64,000 nt of DNA, taken from CAVQGZ01 sp963714455 (GTDB lineage: Bacteria; Actinomycetota; Actinomycetes; Jiangellales; Jiangellaceae). The notes beneath the pieces are model-generated. The model searched no databases and was not told the DNA's origin. It saw only the letters and a program-made list of their open reading frames with translations. A program made the translations under genes and the position numbers. Shown piece by piece: positions 41,304 to 50,092 of this stretch (within the stretch, counting starts at the first letter, position 1; every line of letters begins with the position of its first letter). The stretch is from assembly GCA_963714455.1 (NCBI GenBank), contig CAVQON010000015.1, positions 434,001 to 498,000 of the forward strand, read 5' to 3'.

Positions 41304-42236
41304 ATGAAGGTTGGAGTCGTCGGAGCGGGGTTCGTCGGTGCTGCCAGCGCCTACGCCATGGCCATCCGCGGATCAGCGAGCGACGTCGTGATCATCGACG
41401 TGAACCAGGCCAAGGCCGAGGCCGAGGCGCGCGACATCGCCCATGCCACGACCTTCACCCACCCGGTGCGCGTGGTGTCCGGCGACTACTCCGACCTGGC
41501 CGGGGCAAAGGTCGTCATCATGTCGGCCGGCGTCAACCAGAAGCCCGGCGAGACCCGGCTGGAGCTGCTCGGCCGCAATGCCGCCATCTTCCGCTCCGTG
41601 ATTCCCCGCATCGTCGAGAACGCTCCGGGCGCCATCATCATGGTGTCGGCGAACCCTGTCGACATCATGACCGAGCTCAGCGAGCGCATCGCCTACGCCG
41701 CGGGGGCTACACCCGGCAGCGTCATGGGAACAGGGACCGTGCTCGACACTGCCCGATTCCGTCAGCTCGTCGGGCAGCACCTGCACGTCAGCAACCACCA
41801 CGTCCACGGATACGTCTACGGCGAGCACGGCGACTCCGAGGTTCTGGGCTGGTCGTCGATGGACATCGGAGGCCTCAGCATCGAGGAGTTCTCCCGCGTC
41901 ACCGGCGAGGAGTGGAACGACGAGATCAAGGCCCGCATCACCGACGAGACGGTGCATGCCGCCTACGCGATCATCGAGGGCAAGGGCGCCACCTACTTCG
42001 GGATCGGCGCCTCGACTGCTCGCCTCGTCGAGGCAATCCTGCGCGACGAGCATGCCATCTACTCGGTGACGGCCAGTGTCGAGGAGTACGGATGCTCCCT
42101 CGCGCTGCCCCGCGTTCTCACCGGTCAAGGGCTCGGGCGGGTGCTCTACCCCACCATGAGCGACGACGAACGAGCAGGCCTCGACCGTAGTGCCGCGGTT
42201 CTTCGGGAGTTCGCCGAGCAGCTGCCCGCTGAGTAG
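41304..42236 (+). CDS. ldh: L-lactate dehydrogenase
   Basis: NAD-dependent interconversion of pyruvate and L-lactate. 310 residues; MKVGVVGAGFVGAASA is the dinucleotide motif, AGVNQKPGETRLELLGRNA carries the specificity Gln and catalytic-loop Arg that distinguish lactate from malate dehydrogenases, and GEHGDSEV holds the active-site His. ATG 41304 follows AAGGGAGAAGCG. With LldP at 32290-33915 it gives the organism lactate uptake and fermentation/oxidation capacity, though the genes are not adjacent. Confidence 0.95.
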   Translation: MKVGVVGAGFVGAASAYAMAIRGSASDVVIIDVNQAKAEAEARDIAHATTFTHPVRVVSGDYSDLAGAKVVIMSAGVNQKPGETRLELLGRNAAIFRSVIPRIVENAPGAIIMVSANPVDIMTELSERIAYAAGATPGSVMGTGTVLDTARFRQLVGQHLHVSNHHVHGYVYGEHGDSEVLGWSSMDIGGLSIEEFSRVTGEEWNDEIKARITDETVHAAYAIIEGKGATYFGIGASTARLVEAILRDEHAIYSVTASVEEYGCSLALPRVLTGQGLGRVLYPTMSDDERAGLDRSAAVLREFAEQLPAE

Positions 42237-42499
42237 CCCGCGAGCCCCTGGCTCTCAGCCACCACACGGGCAGCACTTGGGCCCGTCGGCGTGGGCCAAG
42301 GCGAGATCACGAACGAGGCGCTCGACGCCGTCCGGTGCTGGACGACGCCTCTCGGCAAGACCCGGACCTGGCAGCTCTGCACGCCGAGATGCACCATCGA
42401 CGCGCCTCGAACCTGCTTCGCCTCCGCGACCACGCTGGTCTCGACCGACGTGGGTGACCCCACGCCCAGTCGTGGCGAGCGGGCACGGATGAGGCAGCC
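42237..42499. other. Intergenic stretch with no supported gene
   Basis: Between ldh and the cupin remnant. Short open frames exist on both strands but none has a start signal plus recognisable similarity. A minus-strand frame ends in HADGPKCCPCGG, a cysteine-rich tail that might be a remnant of a metalloregulator; not enough remains to say. Low coding potential and the adjacent remnant suggest a decayed locus. Confidence 0.4.
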
Positions 42500-42636
42500 A
42501 TGTGGCGCGACCCGGCAACCACCAAACCCGACCACTACACGGTGATCATGGAGAACGAGCCGACACCCACATGATCTTCGTGGAGCTCAAGAACACGTCC
42601 GCTACTGGTCGGGCGACCGGGCTCGGACCCGCGTAG
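42500..42636 (+). pseudogene. Remnant of a small cupin-type protein (internal deletion)
   Basis: The left piece MWRDPATTKPDHYTVIMENE (from ATG 42500) resembles the start of a small cupin family usually reading DPDHYKVVFENDRVRVLEY. About 12 bases later, in a different frame, DTHMIFVELKNTS (from 42562, ending at TAG 42636) matches that family's C-terminus (THVIFVELKEP). The beta-barrel between them is missing, so the two ends appear fused by deletion of the core. The family match is from memory of the motifs. Confidence 0.5.
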
Positions 42637-42724
42637 TCGGCGCGGCCCAGACAGGCGGGGGCAAGGACCGCAGACCGCCGCGCACCAGGGGGCGGGGCGA
42701 GGGTGCCGCGACACTTGACGGCCT

Positions 42725-42758
42725 TGAACGCCCGTGCAATGCTGTAAACGTGCGTTCA
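42725..42758. promoter_or_regulatory. Probable autoregulatory operator of the TetR/ABC operon
   Basis: TGAACGC (42725-42731) and GCGTTCA (42752-42758) form perfect 7-bp arms 20 bases apart; a tighter dyad TAAACG-TG-CGTTCA (42745-42758) overlaps it. The right half covers the GTG start codon at 42750, so a bound dimer would block transcription initiation and early elongation. TetR-family repressors commonly bind such dyads at their own promoters. Confidence 0.55.
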
Positions 42759-43436
42759 GCAAGGTCCGAAGCCAGCGCCTCGGACGACCGAACCACCCGG
42801 GCACGTATCCGTGACGCCGCGATCGAGGTGGTGTCCACCGACGGTCCCTCGGCTCTGTCGGCGCGGCGGGTAGCCGACGTCGCAGGCGTCTCCGCCGGGT
42901 CGGTCATCCATCACTTCGGGTCGATGGACGGCCTGCGCACCGCCTGCGACGACTACGTCGCCGGGCTGATCCTCGACCAGAAGAGCTCCGCCGTTGCTGC
43001 CGGGGCTTCGCTCGACATCCTCGGGGCCTTGCGCGACGCGAAGGTCGGCACCCTGGGCGGGTACCTCGCCGCGGTCCTCACCGAGGACTCCCCCGCCGTC
43101 GCCCGGCTGGTCGACGCCTTGGTCGAGGACGCGGTCGTCTACAGCGAGCAGGCGGTCGAGGCCGGGCTGATGCGCCCGAGCGACGACCCACGAGGACGCG
43201 CGGTGATCCTGGTGCTGTGGAGCCTCGGCGGCCTCGTCATGCACCGGCACATGCAGCGGCTGCTCGGCGTCGACCTCACCGACCCCGATGTCGGCACCTC
43301 ACCATCCATCGCCCGTTACGTCGGTCCCGCCTACCACCTGCTCGGCCAAGGCGTGTTCACCGACGCCATGACCAGAGCCGCCACCCACGCAGTCGGCGAG
43401 CTCGCCGACGCCGGAGAGGACACCATCGATGAGTGA
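42750..43436 (+). CDS. TetR-family repressor of the ABC exporter
   Basis: 228 residues. Helix-turn-helix near residues 20-65 (IRDAAIEVVSTDGPSALSAR, then VADVAGVSAGSVIHHFGSMDGL) with a larger ligand-binding C-terminal domain. GTG 42750 is the only reasonable start. The operator dyad lies on the start codon, and the stop overlaps the ABC ATPase gene by eight bases, so repressor, ATPase and permease form one operon. Local-repressor-of-drug-efflux is the usual role for this arrangement; the inducer is unknown. Confidence 0.9.
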   Translation: MRSARSEASASDDRTTRARIRDAAIEVVSTDGPSALSARRVADVAGVSAGSVIHHFGSMDGLRTACDDYVAGLILDQKSSAVAAGASLDILGALRDAKVGTLGGYLAAVLTEDSPAVARLVDALVEDAVVYSEQAVEAGLMRPSDDPRGRAVILVLWSLGGLVMHRHMQRLLGVDLTDPDVGTSPSIARYVGPAYHLLGQGVFTDAMTRAATHAVGELADAGEDTIDE

Positions 43437-44358
43437 CCAGACTGCCCTGCACACCGAGGGTCTGACCAAGCACTACGGCGATGTGAAGGCGCTCGTCGAC
43501 CTCGACCTCGACGTGCGTGCCGGGGAGGTGTTCGGGTTTCTCGGACCCAACGGCGCCGGCAAGACGACGATGATCCGCACCGTCATGGACGAGATCCGGC
43601 CCACAGCGGGGCGGGCCTCGATCCTGGGCATGGACTGCCACACCCAGTCCGTCGAGATCCGCCGCCACATCGGGTATCTGCCGAGCGACCTGTCGCTCTA
43701 CCCGAACCTGACGGGCAAGGACACGCTGACCTACTTCGCGAACCTGCGCGGCGGCGTCGACTGGGCCTACGTGAACGAGCTGGCTGAGCGCCTCGGTGCC
43801 GAGCTCGGCAAGAAGGTCGGAGACCTGTCCTCGGGCAACCGGCAGAAGGTCGGCGTGATCGCAGCGTTCATGAACCGCCCGCAGCTGCTGATCATGGACG
43901 AGCCGTCCAACGGCCTCGACCCGCTGGTGCAGCGGGAGTTCCAGTCGATGATGCGCGAGGTCGTCGCGCAGGGCGCGAGCGTGTTCTTGTCCAGCCACAC
44001 CCTCTCCGAGGTCCAGCGTGTGGCTGACCGTGTCGGCATCATCCGCCACGGCAATCTCATTGCGCGAGAGTCTGTGAGCAGCTTGCGCTCCAAGGGCATG
44101 CGCAGCGTCGAGCTCGAGCTGGCGTCGACCCCGGACGCCGACGTCTTCCGCAGGATGGACGGCGTCCGTGACGTCACCGCCGAGAACCACCGCGTCCAGC
44201 TCTCCTACGAGGGCAAGATGGCCGAGCTGCTGCGCACGGTCGCCGAGCACTACGACGTGGTCGACATCGCCACCCAGGAGGCCGACCTCGAAGAGATCTT
44301 TCTCGCCTATTACCACGACGAGCGCAACGGCACGGTCGCGCAGAACGCGAGCCGATGA
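43429..44358 (+). CDS. ABC exporter ATP-binding protein
   Basis: 309-residue ATPase of a drug/antibiotic-type ABC-2 exporter. Walker A GPNGAGKT (39-46), signature LSSGNRQK, Walker B LLIMDEP and H-loop SSHTLSEV are intact. The C-terminal ~80 residues form the extra domain of DrrA-like ATPases (EADLEEIFLAYYHDE). ATG 43429 lies inside the end of tetR and the stop overlaps the permease start (ATGA). Works with the permease to export an unidentified compound. Confidence 0.95.
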   Translation: MSDQTALHTEGLTKHYGDVKALVDLDLDVRAGEVFGFLGPNGAGKTTMIRTVMDEIRPTAGRASILGMDCHTQSVEIRRHIGYLPSDLSLYPNLTGKDTLTYFANLRGGVDWAYVNELAERLGAELGKKVGDLSSGNRQKVGVIAAFMNRPQLLIMDEPSNGLDPLVQREFQSMMREVVAQGASVFLSSHTLSEVQRVADRVGIIRHGNLIARESVSSLRSKGMRSVELELASTPDADVFRRMDGVRDVTAENHRVQLSYEGKMAELLRTVAEHYDVVDIATQEADLEEIFLAYYHDERNGTVAQNASR

Positions 44359-46013
44359 TGCTGCTCGCCACCGTCTTCAGCAAGACCATCCTCGACCGCT
44401 GGCGCGGCGTCACCATCGGCGTGGTCAGCCTCGCCGCACTCCTCTACTTCGGCATGGTCGTCTACCAAGACATCGACCTGAGCATCTACACCAGCCTGCC
44501 GCCGGCGTTCGAGTCGCTCATCGGCATCGGTGAGAACGCCGACGTCGCCTCGCTGGCCTACAACGCGATCTACTCCTCGTACGGCGCGATCATCCTGGCC
44601 GGCATCACCATCGCCATGGGCTCGGCGTTCATCGCCGGCGAGGAGCGCAAGGGCACGATCGGCGTGCTGCTGGGCAACCCGCGCAGCCGTACCCAGGTGC
44701 TGCTGGCCAAGACCGCGGCGATGCTCGTGATGATGGCGCTCGGCGGCCTCGTCCTGTGGGGCGCCGGCTTGGCCACGCCGGCTGCGCTCGACGTCAGCAT
44801 CGAAGGCATGGACGTCACGGCCTTCACGCTGCACCTCGTCGTGGGAACGCTGTTCTACGGCTTTCTGGCGCTCGCCATCGGCTCCTGGACGGGCAAGACC
44901 GGGGTGGCGTCGGGGGTGAGCGCCGGCGTGCTCGCCGTCTCGTTCTTCGCCGTCGGGATCCTGCCGATCATCGAGGGCGCCGAGAACTGGGCAAGAGTCT
45001 TCCCCTGGTACTACTTCGCCGGCAGCGACCCCCTGATGAACGGCGTGAACTGGGGCCACCTCGCCATCCTCGGCGGGGCCAGCCTCGCCCTGTTCCTCGT
45101 GGCGTTCGTCGGAGTCAACCGCCGCGACCTGCGGACCAAGTCGACCGGCGTCAGCCTTCTCGACACGCTACGCGCCAACCCGATCACCGCCTCGGTGACC
45201 GAGAAGCTGGCCGGCGGCGCACGAGTCTCGCGGATATGGGTGAAGGCCGCCTCGGAGCACCAGGGCCTGCTCTTCGTCGTCTCGGGACTGATGTTCTTCG
45301 TCATGGGCGTGCTGATGGGGCCGATCTACGCGGTGATCGAGGACGCGGTCGTCGAGTTCGGGGCAGGCTTTCCCGACGAGCTGCTCGCGCTGTTCGGAGG
45401 TGGAGACCTCAGCACGCCCGAGGGGTACTTCCAGATCGAGAGCTTCGGTCTGGTCACCCCGATCGCGCTGATGGTCGTCACGATCACCCTCGGCGCCAAG
45501 GCGCTGGCCGGCGAGGAGGAGAACCGCACCATGGGCATCCTGCTCGCCAACCCGGTGCGCCGCAGCACCGTCGTCAGCGAGAAGCTCGTCGCCATGGTGC
45601 TCTACGGGGTGATCGTCGGCGTCGTCGTGTTCGCCGGCACCTCCGCAGGCAACTGGATCAGCAGCCTCGGCATGAGCTACGGCAACATCGCCGCCACGGC
45701 GGCGCTCGCCACTCTGATCGGACTGCTGTTCGGGGCGCTGGCCCTGCTCGTCGGTGCCGTCACCGGCCGCACCCGCTTCGCCATCTTCGTCCCCGTCGGC
45801 GCAGCGCTGTTCTTCCACACGCTCAACGCCTTGGCCTCGTTGAGCGACGCGTGGTGGGGACGCCTCTCACCGTTCTACTACTACCTGGGCAGCGACCCGC
45901 TGAACAACGGCATGGCCTGGGGCGACGCGGGCATCCTGCTCGGCCTCACGGTGCTGCTCGTCGTGCTGGCCTACCCCTCGTTCAACCGCCGCGACCTGCG
46001 CCAGACCGGCTGA
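44355..46013 (+). CDS. ABC-2 type permease with internally duplicated halves
   Basis: 552-residue membrane protein of about twelve helices made of two homologous halves. Matching blocks recur: AGEERKGTIGVLLGNP (about 94-109) and AGEEENRTMGILLANP (385-400); FPWYYFAGSDPLMNGVNWG (216-234) and SPFYYYLGSDPLNNGMAWG near the C-terminus, each half ending NRRDLR. Such fused permeases occur in tetronasin-resistance-type exporters. A single polypeptide would supply the whole membrane channel, consistent with only one permease gene in the operon. Confidence 0.92.
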   Translation: MMLLATVFSKTILDRWRGVTIGVVSLAALLYFGMVVYQDIDLSIYTSLPPAFESLIGIGENADVASLAYNAIYSSYGAIILAGITIAMGSAFIAGEERKGTIGVLLGNPRSRTQVLLAKTAAMLVMMALGGLVLWGAGLATPAALDVSIEGMDVTAFTLHLVVGTLFYGFLALAIGSWTGKTGVASGVSAGVLAVSFFAVGILPIIEGAENWARVFPWYYFAGSDPLMNGVNWGHLAILGGASLALFLVAFVGVNRRDLRTKSTGVSLLDTLRANPITASVTEKLAGGARVSRIWVKAASEHQGLLFVVSGLMFFVMGVLMGPIYAVIEDAVVEFGAGFPDELLALFGGGDLSTPEGYFQIESFGLVTPIALMVVTITLGAKALAGEEENRTMGILLANPVRRSTVVSEKLVAMVLYGVIVGVVVFAGTSAGNWISSLGMSYGNIAATAALATLIGLLFGALALLVGAVTGRTRFAIFVPVGAALFFHTLNALASLSDAWWGRLSPFYYYLGSDPLNNGMAWGDAGILLGLTVLLVVLAYPSFNRRDLRQTG

Positions 46014-46130
46014 GCCCGGCCACCGGCGTCAGGTGGCCCAGGTCACCGACGAACGGGCACTTCGGACCCTGGCCCCGGGGCATGGCGTGGGCTAGGAATC
46101 GTCTGACAGGATCGGACAAAGGAGTCAACC

Positions 46131-47585
46131 ATGGCGCGAGTCGTCGTCCTCGGAGCCGGCGTCGCCGGCCACACCGCCGCCCTGCACCTACGGCGCAAGC
46201 TGGCCAAGAGCCACGACGTGGTCGTCGTCACCCCGAACGCCCAGTACAACTGGATCCCGTCCAACATCTGGGTCGGCGTGGGCAAGATGACGACGAAGCA
46301 GGTCACGTTCCCCCTCGCACCGATCTACGCCAAGAAGGGCATCGAGTTTCACCAGGCACTCGGTGTCGCCCTGCACCCCGAGGGTGGCGACGGACACGCC
46401 AAGCCATTCGTCGAGGTCACCTACACCGATCCCGCCAAGCAGGGCTCGACGACGGCGCTGGAGTACGACTACCTCGTCAACGCGACCGGACCCAAGCTCA
46501 ACTTCGGCGCGACCCCCGGGCTCGGCCCGGACGGGTACACCGTGTCGGTGTGCACGGCGAGCCACGCCGTCGAGGCTGCCGCGAAGCTCGCCGAGGCCAT
46601 CGAGGCGATGAAGCAGGGCAAGCGGCAGACCATCGTGGTCGGCGTCGGGCACGGTACGTGCACCTGCGAGGGCGCCGCCTTCGAGTACGTCTTCAACGTC
46701 GAGCACGAGGTACGCCAGGCCGGGGTGCGTGACCTCGCCGACATCGTCTACCTCACCAACGAGGCCCAGCTCGGCGACTTCGGTGTCGACGGCATGACGT
46801 TCACCCAGCAGGGCTTCCAGACCACGAGCAAGACGTGGACGGAGTCGCTGTTCCGCGAGCGCGGCGTTCGTGCCATCGCCGGTGCCCACGTCCACAAGAT
46901 CGAGCCGGGCGTCGTGCACTACGAGCAGCTCGACGGCAGCATGGGAGAGCTGCGCTACGACTTCGCGATGCTGCTGCCGCCCTTCCGGGGTGCCGACATG
47001 GTGGCCTTCGACGCCGCGGGCGCCGACATCACCGATGCGGTCTTCGCGCCGAGCGGCTTCATGAAGGTGGACGCCGACTACACCCCGAAGCCGTACGAGG
47101 AGTGGCGCGCCGAGGACTGGCCGAGCACCTACCAGAGCCCGGCCTACCCGAACGTGTTCGCCGTCGGCATCGCGTTCGCCCCGCCGCACCAGATCTCGCG
47201 TCCGCAGAAGAGCCCGAATGGCACCGTGATCGCCCCGGCTCCCCCGCGCACCGGCATGCCGTCCGGCATCATGGGCAAGACCGCGGCCGACACCATCGTC
47301 GACATGATCAAGAACCCCGACGCGCACGCGCACAGCGCGTCGATGGCGCAGATGGGCGCCGCCTGCATCGCCTCGGCGGGCACCGGGCTGAAGGAGGGGA
47401 CGGCGGCAGCGATGACCATGTTCCCTGTCGTGCCGGACTACCAGACGTACCCCGGGACGGGTCGCAGCGCCAAGGACACCTACGGCGAGATCGGCCTTGC
47501 CGGGCACTGGACCAAGACCATGCTGCACTACCTGTTCATCTACAAGGCCAAGGCGAAGCCGGGATGGTTCGTGATCCCCGAGTGA
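46131..47585 (+). CDS. Sulfide:quinone oxidoreductase-like FAD protein
   Basis: 484-residue NDH-2/SQR-type flavoprotein. FAD motif VVVLGAGVAGHTAALHL at the N-terminus, LEYDYLVNATGPKLNFG, and a second dinucleotide-type stretch TIVVGVGHGTCTCEGAAFEY with a C-x-C at the place of a conserved SQR cysteine; another Cys in SVCTASHAVEAA. The C-terminus is an aromatic amphipathic helix (MLHYLFIYKAKAKPGWFVIPE) suited to membrane association. RBS AAGGAG precedes ATG 46131. Quinone reduction with sulfide or another donor is likely; the exact substrate is inference. A 48-residue protein follows. Confidence 0.85.
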   Translation: MARVVVLGAGVAGHTAALHLRRKLAKSHDVVVVTPNAQYNWIPSNIWVGVGKMTTKQVTFPLAPIYAKKGIEFHQALGVALHPEGGDGHAKPFVEVTYTDPAKQGSTTALEYDYLVNATGPKLNFGATPGLGPDGYTVSVCTASHAVEAAAKLAEAIEAMKQGKRQTIVVGVGHGTCTCEGAAFEYVFNVEHEVRQAGVRDLADIVYLTNEAQLGDFGVDGMTFTQQGFQTTSKTWTESLFRERGVRAIAGAHVHKIEPGVVHYEQLDGSMGELRYDFAMLLPPFRGADMVAFDAAGADITDAVFAPSGFMKVDADYTPKPYEEWRAEDWPSTYQSPAYPNVFAVGIAFAPPHQISRPQKSPNGTVIAPAPPRTGMPSGIMGKTAADTIVDMIKNPDAHAHSASMAQMGAACIASAGTGLKEGTAAAMTMFPVVPDYQTYPGTGRSAKDTYGEIGLAGHWTKTMLHYLFIYKAKAKPGWFVIPE

Positions 47586-47628
47586 TGCCGTCCACGACAC
47601 CCCCGCCGACCCGACCGAGGAGCTCGCG

Positions 47629-47775
47629 ATGAGCGACGTCAACGCCAGCATCGCCCAGGCGCCGATGCCGACCGAGAAGACCGTGAAGAGCCGCACCTCC
47701 CTGCCCACGCAGATGATGCGCTTCGGCGCGATCAACCTGCGCATGGTGAAGATCATTCTCAAGGGCCACAGCTAG
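47629..47775 (+). CDS. Small basic protein (48 aa) downstream of the SQR-like gene
   Basis: MSDVNASIAQAPMP begins a 48-residue product whose C-terminal half SLPTQMMRFGAINLRMVKII is an amphipathic, positively charged helix ending LKGHS. ATG 47629 has GAGGAG eight bases upstream. It lies 43 bases after the SQR-like gene on the same strand and is probably an accessory or membrane-anchoring peptide for it; that is inference. The stop TAG shares bases with the opposing yaaA stop (CTAG at 47772-47775). Confidence 0.7.
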   Translation: MSDVNASIAQAPMPTEKTVKSRTSLPTQMMRFGAINLRMVKIILKGHS

Positions 47776-48548
47776 GCCGCCGGGTCGGCCTCCAGCACGT
47801 CCAGACCTCGGCCGTCGGGGCTTGATCCGACCGTCCACCCGAGGGTCGTCAGGTGGTCGGCGAGGTCGGCGCGGCTGCGCGGACGCCCCGGGTGCAGCAC
47901 CAGGGAGCGAGCCAGCCTGCCCTTGGTCGACTTGTTCTGGTGCGTGACGGCCAGGCGCCGCCCCTCGACGTCAGCCACGACACGCACCCGGACGACCCTG
48001 GACGAGAGAGCGCCCCGTGGACGCCACATGGGCAGGTACGTCCCGCTGCGCAGGTCGACGACGACGCCGTCGCCGGCGAGACGAGGGATCACGGCAGACA
48101 GCGGGGTGCTCCACGACGAGGCCACGCGTCCGATGCCGGGCAGGTCGACGCCACCGGACAGCCGGTACGCCGGGATGCGATCGGTCGTGCGCAGCGCGCC
48201 GAACAGGGCGGAGAAGATGAGCAGAGAGCGGGTGGCCCGGCGGGACGGCCCGCTCGGCAGGTCACCCAGCCCGAGCGCGTCGTAGAGGACCCCGGCGTAC
48301 ACCGACCGAGCCGGGGCTGTGGGAGCGGAGGCCAACGTGGCGTTGCGGGCCACCTCGGCGTCCAGGCTCGGCCCGGTGCCCAGCACCGACGCCGCCTCGG
48401 CCACCGGACCGGAGCACAGACCGACGAGGGCGTCGAGCACCGCCCGTCGATGGGGCGTCAGCTCGGGCGCGTGCAGCGCCTCGAGGTCCAACGCCTTGCC
48501 GCGGCCTGGGGCGCGCTTGCCCTCCGAGGGCGGCAGCAGGACCAGCAC
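47772..48548 (-). CDS. yaaA: Peroxide stress protein YaaA (DUF328/UPF0246)
   Basis: 258 residues, single-domain YaaA family; bacterial YaaA lowers free iron and DNA damage during peroxide stress. Family stretches: LVLLPPSEGKR at the N-terminus, VYAGVLYDALGL, IFSALFGALRTTDRIPAYRLS and the closing VTHQNKSTKGRLARSLV. GTG 48548 begins right after the amidase gene on the same strand (seven bases), suggesting cotranscription. Its stop overlaps the small SQR-partner stop tail to tail. Confidence 0.9.
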   Translation of the reverse strand: MLVLLPPSEGKRAPGRGKALDLEALHAPELTPHRRAVLDALVGLCSGPVAEAASVLGTGPSLDAEVARNATLASAPTAPARSVYAGVLYDALGLGDLPSGPSRRATRSLLIFSALFGALRTTDRIPAYRLSGGVDLPGIGRVASSWSTPLSAVIPRLAGDGVVVDLRSGTYLPMWRPRGALSSRVVRVRVVADVEGRRLAVTHQNKSTKGRLARSLVLHPGRPRSRADLADHLTTLGWTVGSSPDGRGLDVLEADPAA

Positions 48549-48555
48549 CGGCGGC

Positions 48556-50040
48556 TCAGGTTCCGCTCAGCTCGGGGAGTCGGTCCACCCACGGGCGAGC
48601 CTCGTGCACCTGCTGGGCCAGGCGCAGCAGCAGCTCGTCGGACCCGAACGCCCCGGCGACCTGGACGCCAATCGGCAGGTTGTCGCGGTTGACCCACAGC
48701 GGCAGACTCATTGCCGGCTGACCCGTCATGTTGAACACCTGGGTGTTGGGAGTCCGTTGGAGCGAGTCGTGCGCAAGGCGAGCCAGGGCTTGGCGCAGCA
48801 CGAGGGTGGACGACGGAAGTCGCTGCAGAGCGGTGAGAGCCGCCTTCTTGATCGTCGTGATCGCGAGCTCCCCCACCTTCGCCGGGGGCGCCGCCATCGT
48901 CGCCGACAGGTGGACGTCGACGTCCTCGGCGAACACGCGGCCGAAGGCCAGCGCTGTGGTCGCGGCGAGCTCGTGCGCCTCGTACAGCTCGCGGGCCGAG
49001 ATGGCGTCCCCGACCTGCTTCAAGAACCAAGTGGATGGCTCAACCGAGCTCGGTGACGGGGCCTCGCCGGTCTTGGCCTCGATGGCACGGATGTCGGCGG
49101 CCACCGCTGCCGCAACGATCGTCAGGTAGGACCGAGCCAGCTCGGCGTGCTCCATGGGAAGCTCGAGGTCGACGACCCGATGTCCGAGCGACTCCAGCAG
49201 AGCGGCGGCGTCGTCGACGGCGGAGACGCAGTCCGAGTGCAAAGGCCCGTCGAGGAACGACCGTCGGCTGACCCCGACCGTCAGCCGCCGCGGGGCCCGC
49301 TCGAGACGGGCGAGGAACGACCGTGGCCGGCGCGGCTGGGCGTACAGCGCCCCGGGGAACGCACCGCAGGTGGCGTCGAGGATCGCCGCGGAGTCGCGCA
49401 CCGAGCGGGTGAGGACGTGGCGGCTGACCAGCCCCAGCCATGGGTCGCCCTCCGGCGCCAGGGGCATGAGACCGCGGCTCGGCTTGAGCCCGAACAGGCC
49501 GCAGGCAGAGGCCGGGATGCGGATCGAGCCGCCTCCGTCACCGGCGCTGGCCACCGGGACGATGCCGGCCGCGACCGCCGCCGCGGACCCGCCGCTGCTG
49601 CCGCCGGGTGAGTGATCGAGGTTCCATGGGTTGCGGGTCGGCCCGTGCAGCACGGGCTCGGTGACGCCCATGATCCCCAGCTCGGGGCAGTTGGTCTTGC
49701 CGATGATGCGCAGCCCGGCGGCCTTGTACCGGCGGATCAGCTCGCTGTCGTGGTCGGGCACCCAGCCCGCGAGCGCCCGGCTGCCATAGGACGCGGGGTG
49801 CCCGGCAAGGCGACCGTCCATGTCTTTGAGTACGAAGGGGACACCGGCGAACGGAGCGTCGGGAACGTCGGTGGTGTCGGTTGGCGGGTGGATGCGGTGT
49901 ACAACGGCGTTCACTGCGTCGTTGACGGCGTCGATGCGAGCGTAGGCGGCGTCGGCCACCTCGTCGGGGGTGACCTGCCCGGTGCTCACCAGCTCGGCAA
50001 GCCCGGTCGCGTCATGGGCGGCGTACTCGTCGTGTCGCAC
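48556..50040 (-). CDS. Amidase signature family protein
   Basis: 494-residue amide hydrolase with the Ser-cisSer-Lys triad: Lys in FVLKDMDG, cis-Ser in GGSSGGSAAAVAAG context and nucleophile Ser in GDGGGSIRIPAS. C-terminal MTGQPAMSLPLWVNRDNLPIGVQ is also typical. GTG 50040 follows TACGCT by seven bases (leaderless), diverging from the PLP decarboxylase over 52 bases. Substrate unknown; members hydrolyse aliphatic or aryl amides. yaaA follows closely on the same strand. Confidence 0.93.
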   Translation of the reverse strand: MRHDEYAAHDATGLAELVSTGQVTPDEVADAAYARIDAVNDAVNAVVHRIHPPTDTTDVPDAPFAGVPFVLKDMDGRLAGHPASYGSRALAGWVPDHDSELIRRYKAAGLRIIGKTNCPELGIMGVTEPVLHGPTRNPWNLDHSPGGSSGGSAAAVAAGIVPVASAGDGGGSIRIPASACGLFGLKPSRGLMPLAPEGDPWLGLVSRHVLTRSVRDSAAILDATCGAFPGALYAQPRRPRSFLARLERAPRRLTVGVSRRSFLDGPLHSDCVSAVDDAAALLESLGHRVVDLELPMEHAELARSYLTIVAAAVAADIRAIEAKTGEAPSPSSVEPSTWFLKQVGDAISARELYEAHELAATTALAFGRVFAEDVDVHLSATMAAPPAKVGELAITTIKKAALTALQRLPSSTLVLRQALARLAHDSLQRTPNTQVFNMTGQPAMSLPLWVNRDNLPIGVQVAGAFGSDELLLRLAQQVHEARPWVDRLPELSGT

Positions 50041-50092
50041 GGGACTCAGCGTAGGAGGCCCGCATGACTGGCCGCGTCGTAGTCTGCCGAGG

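Noticed and set aside
47772..47775. Shared CTAG of two opposing stop codons as a functional site
   Set aside because: Stop overlap of convergent genes is common in compact genomes; no further structure supports a role.
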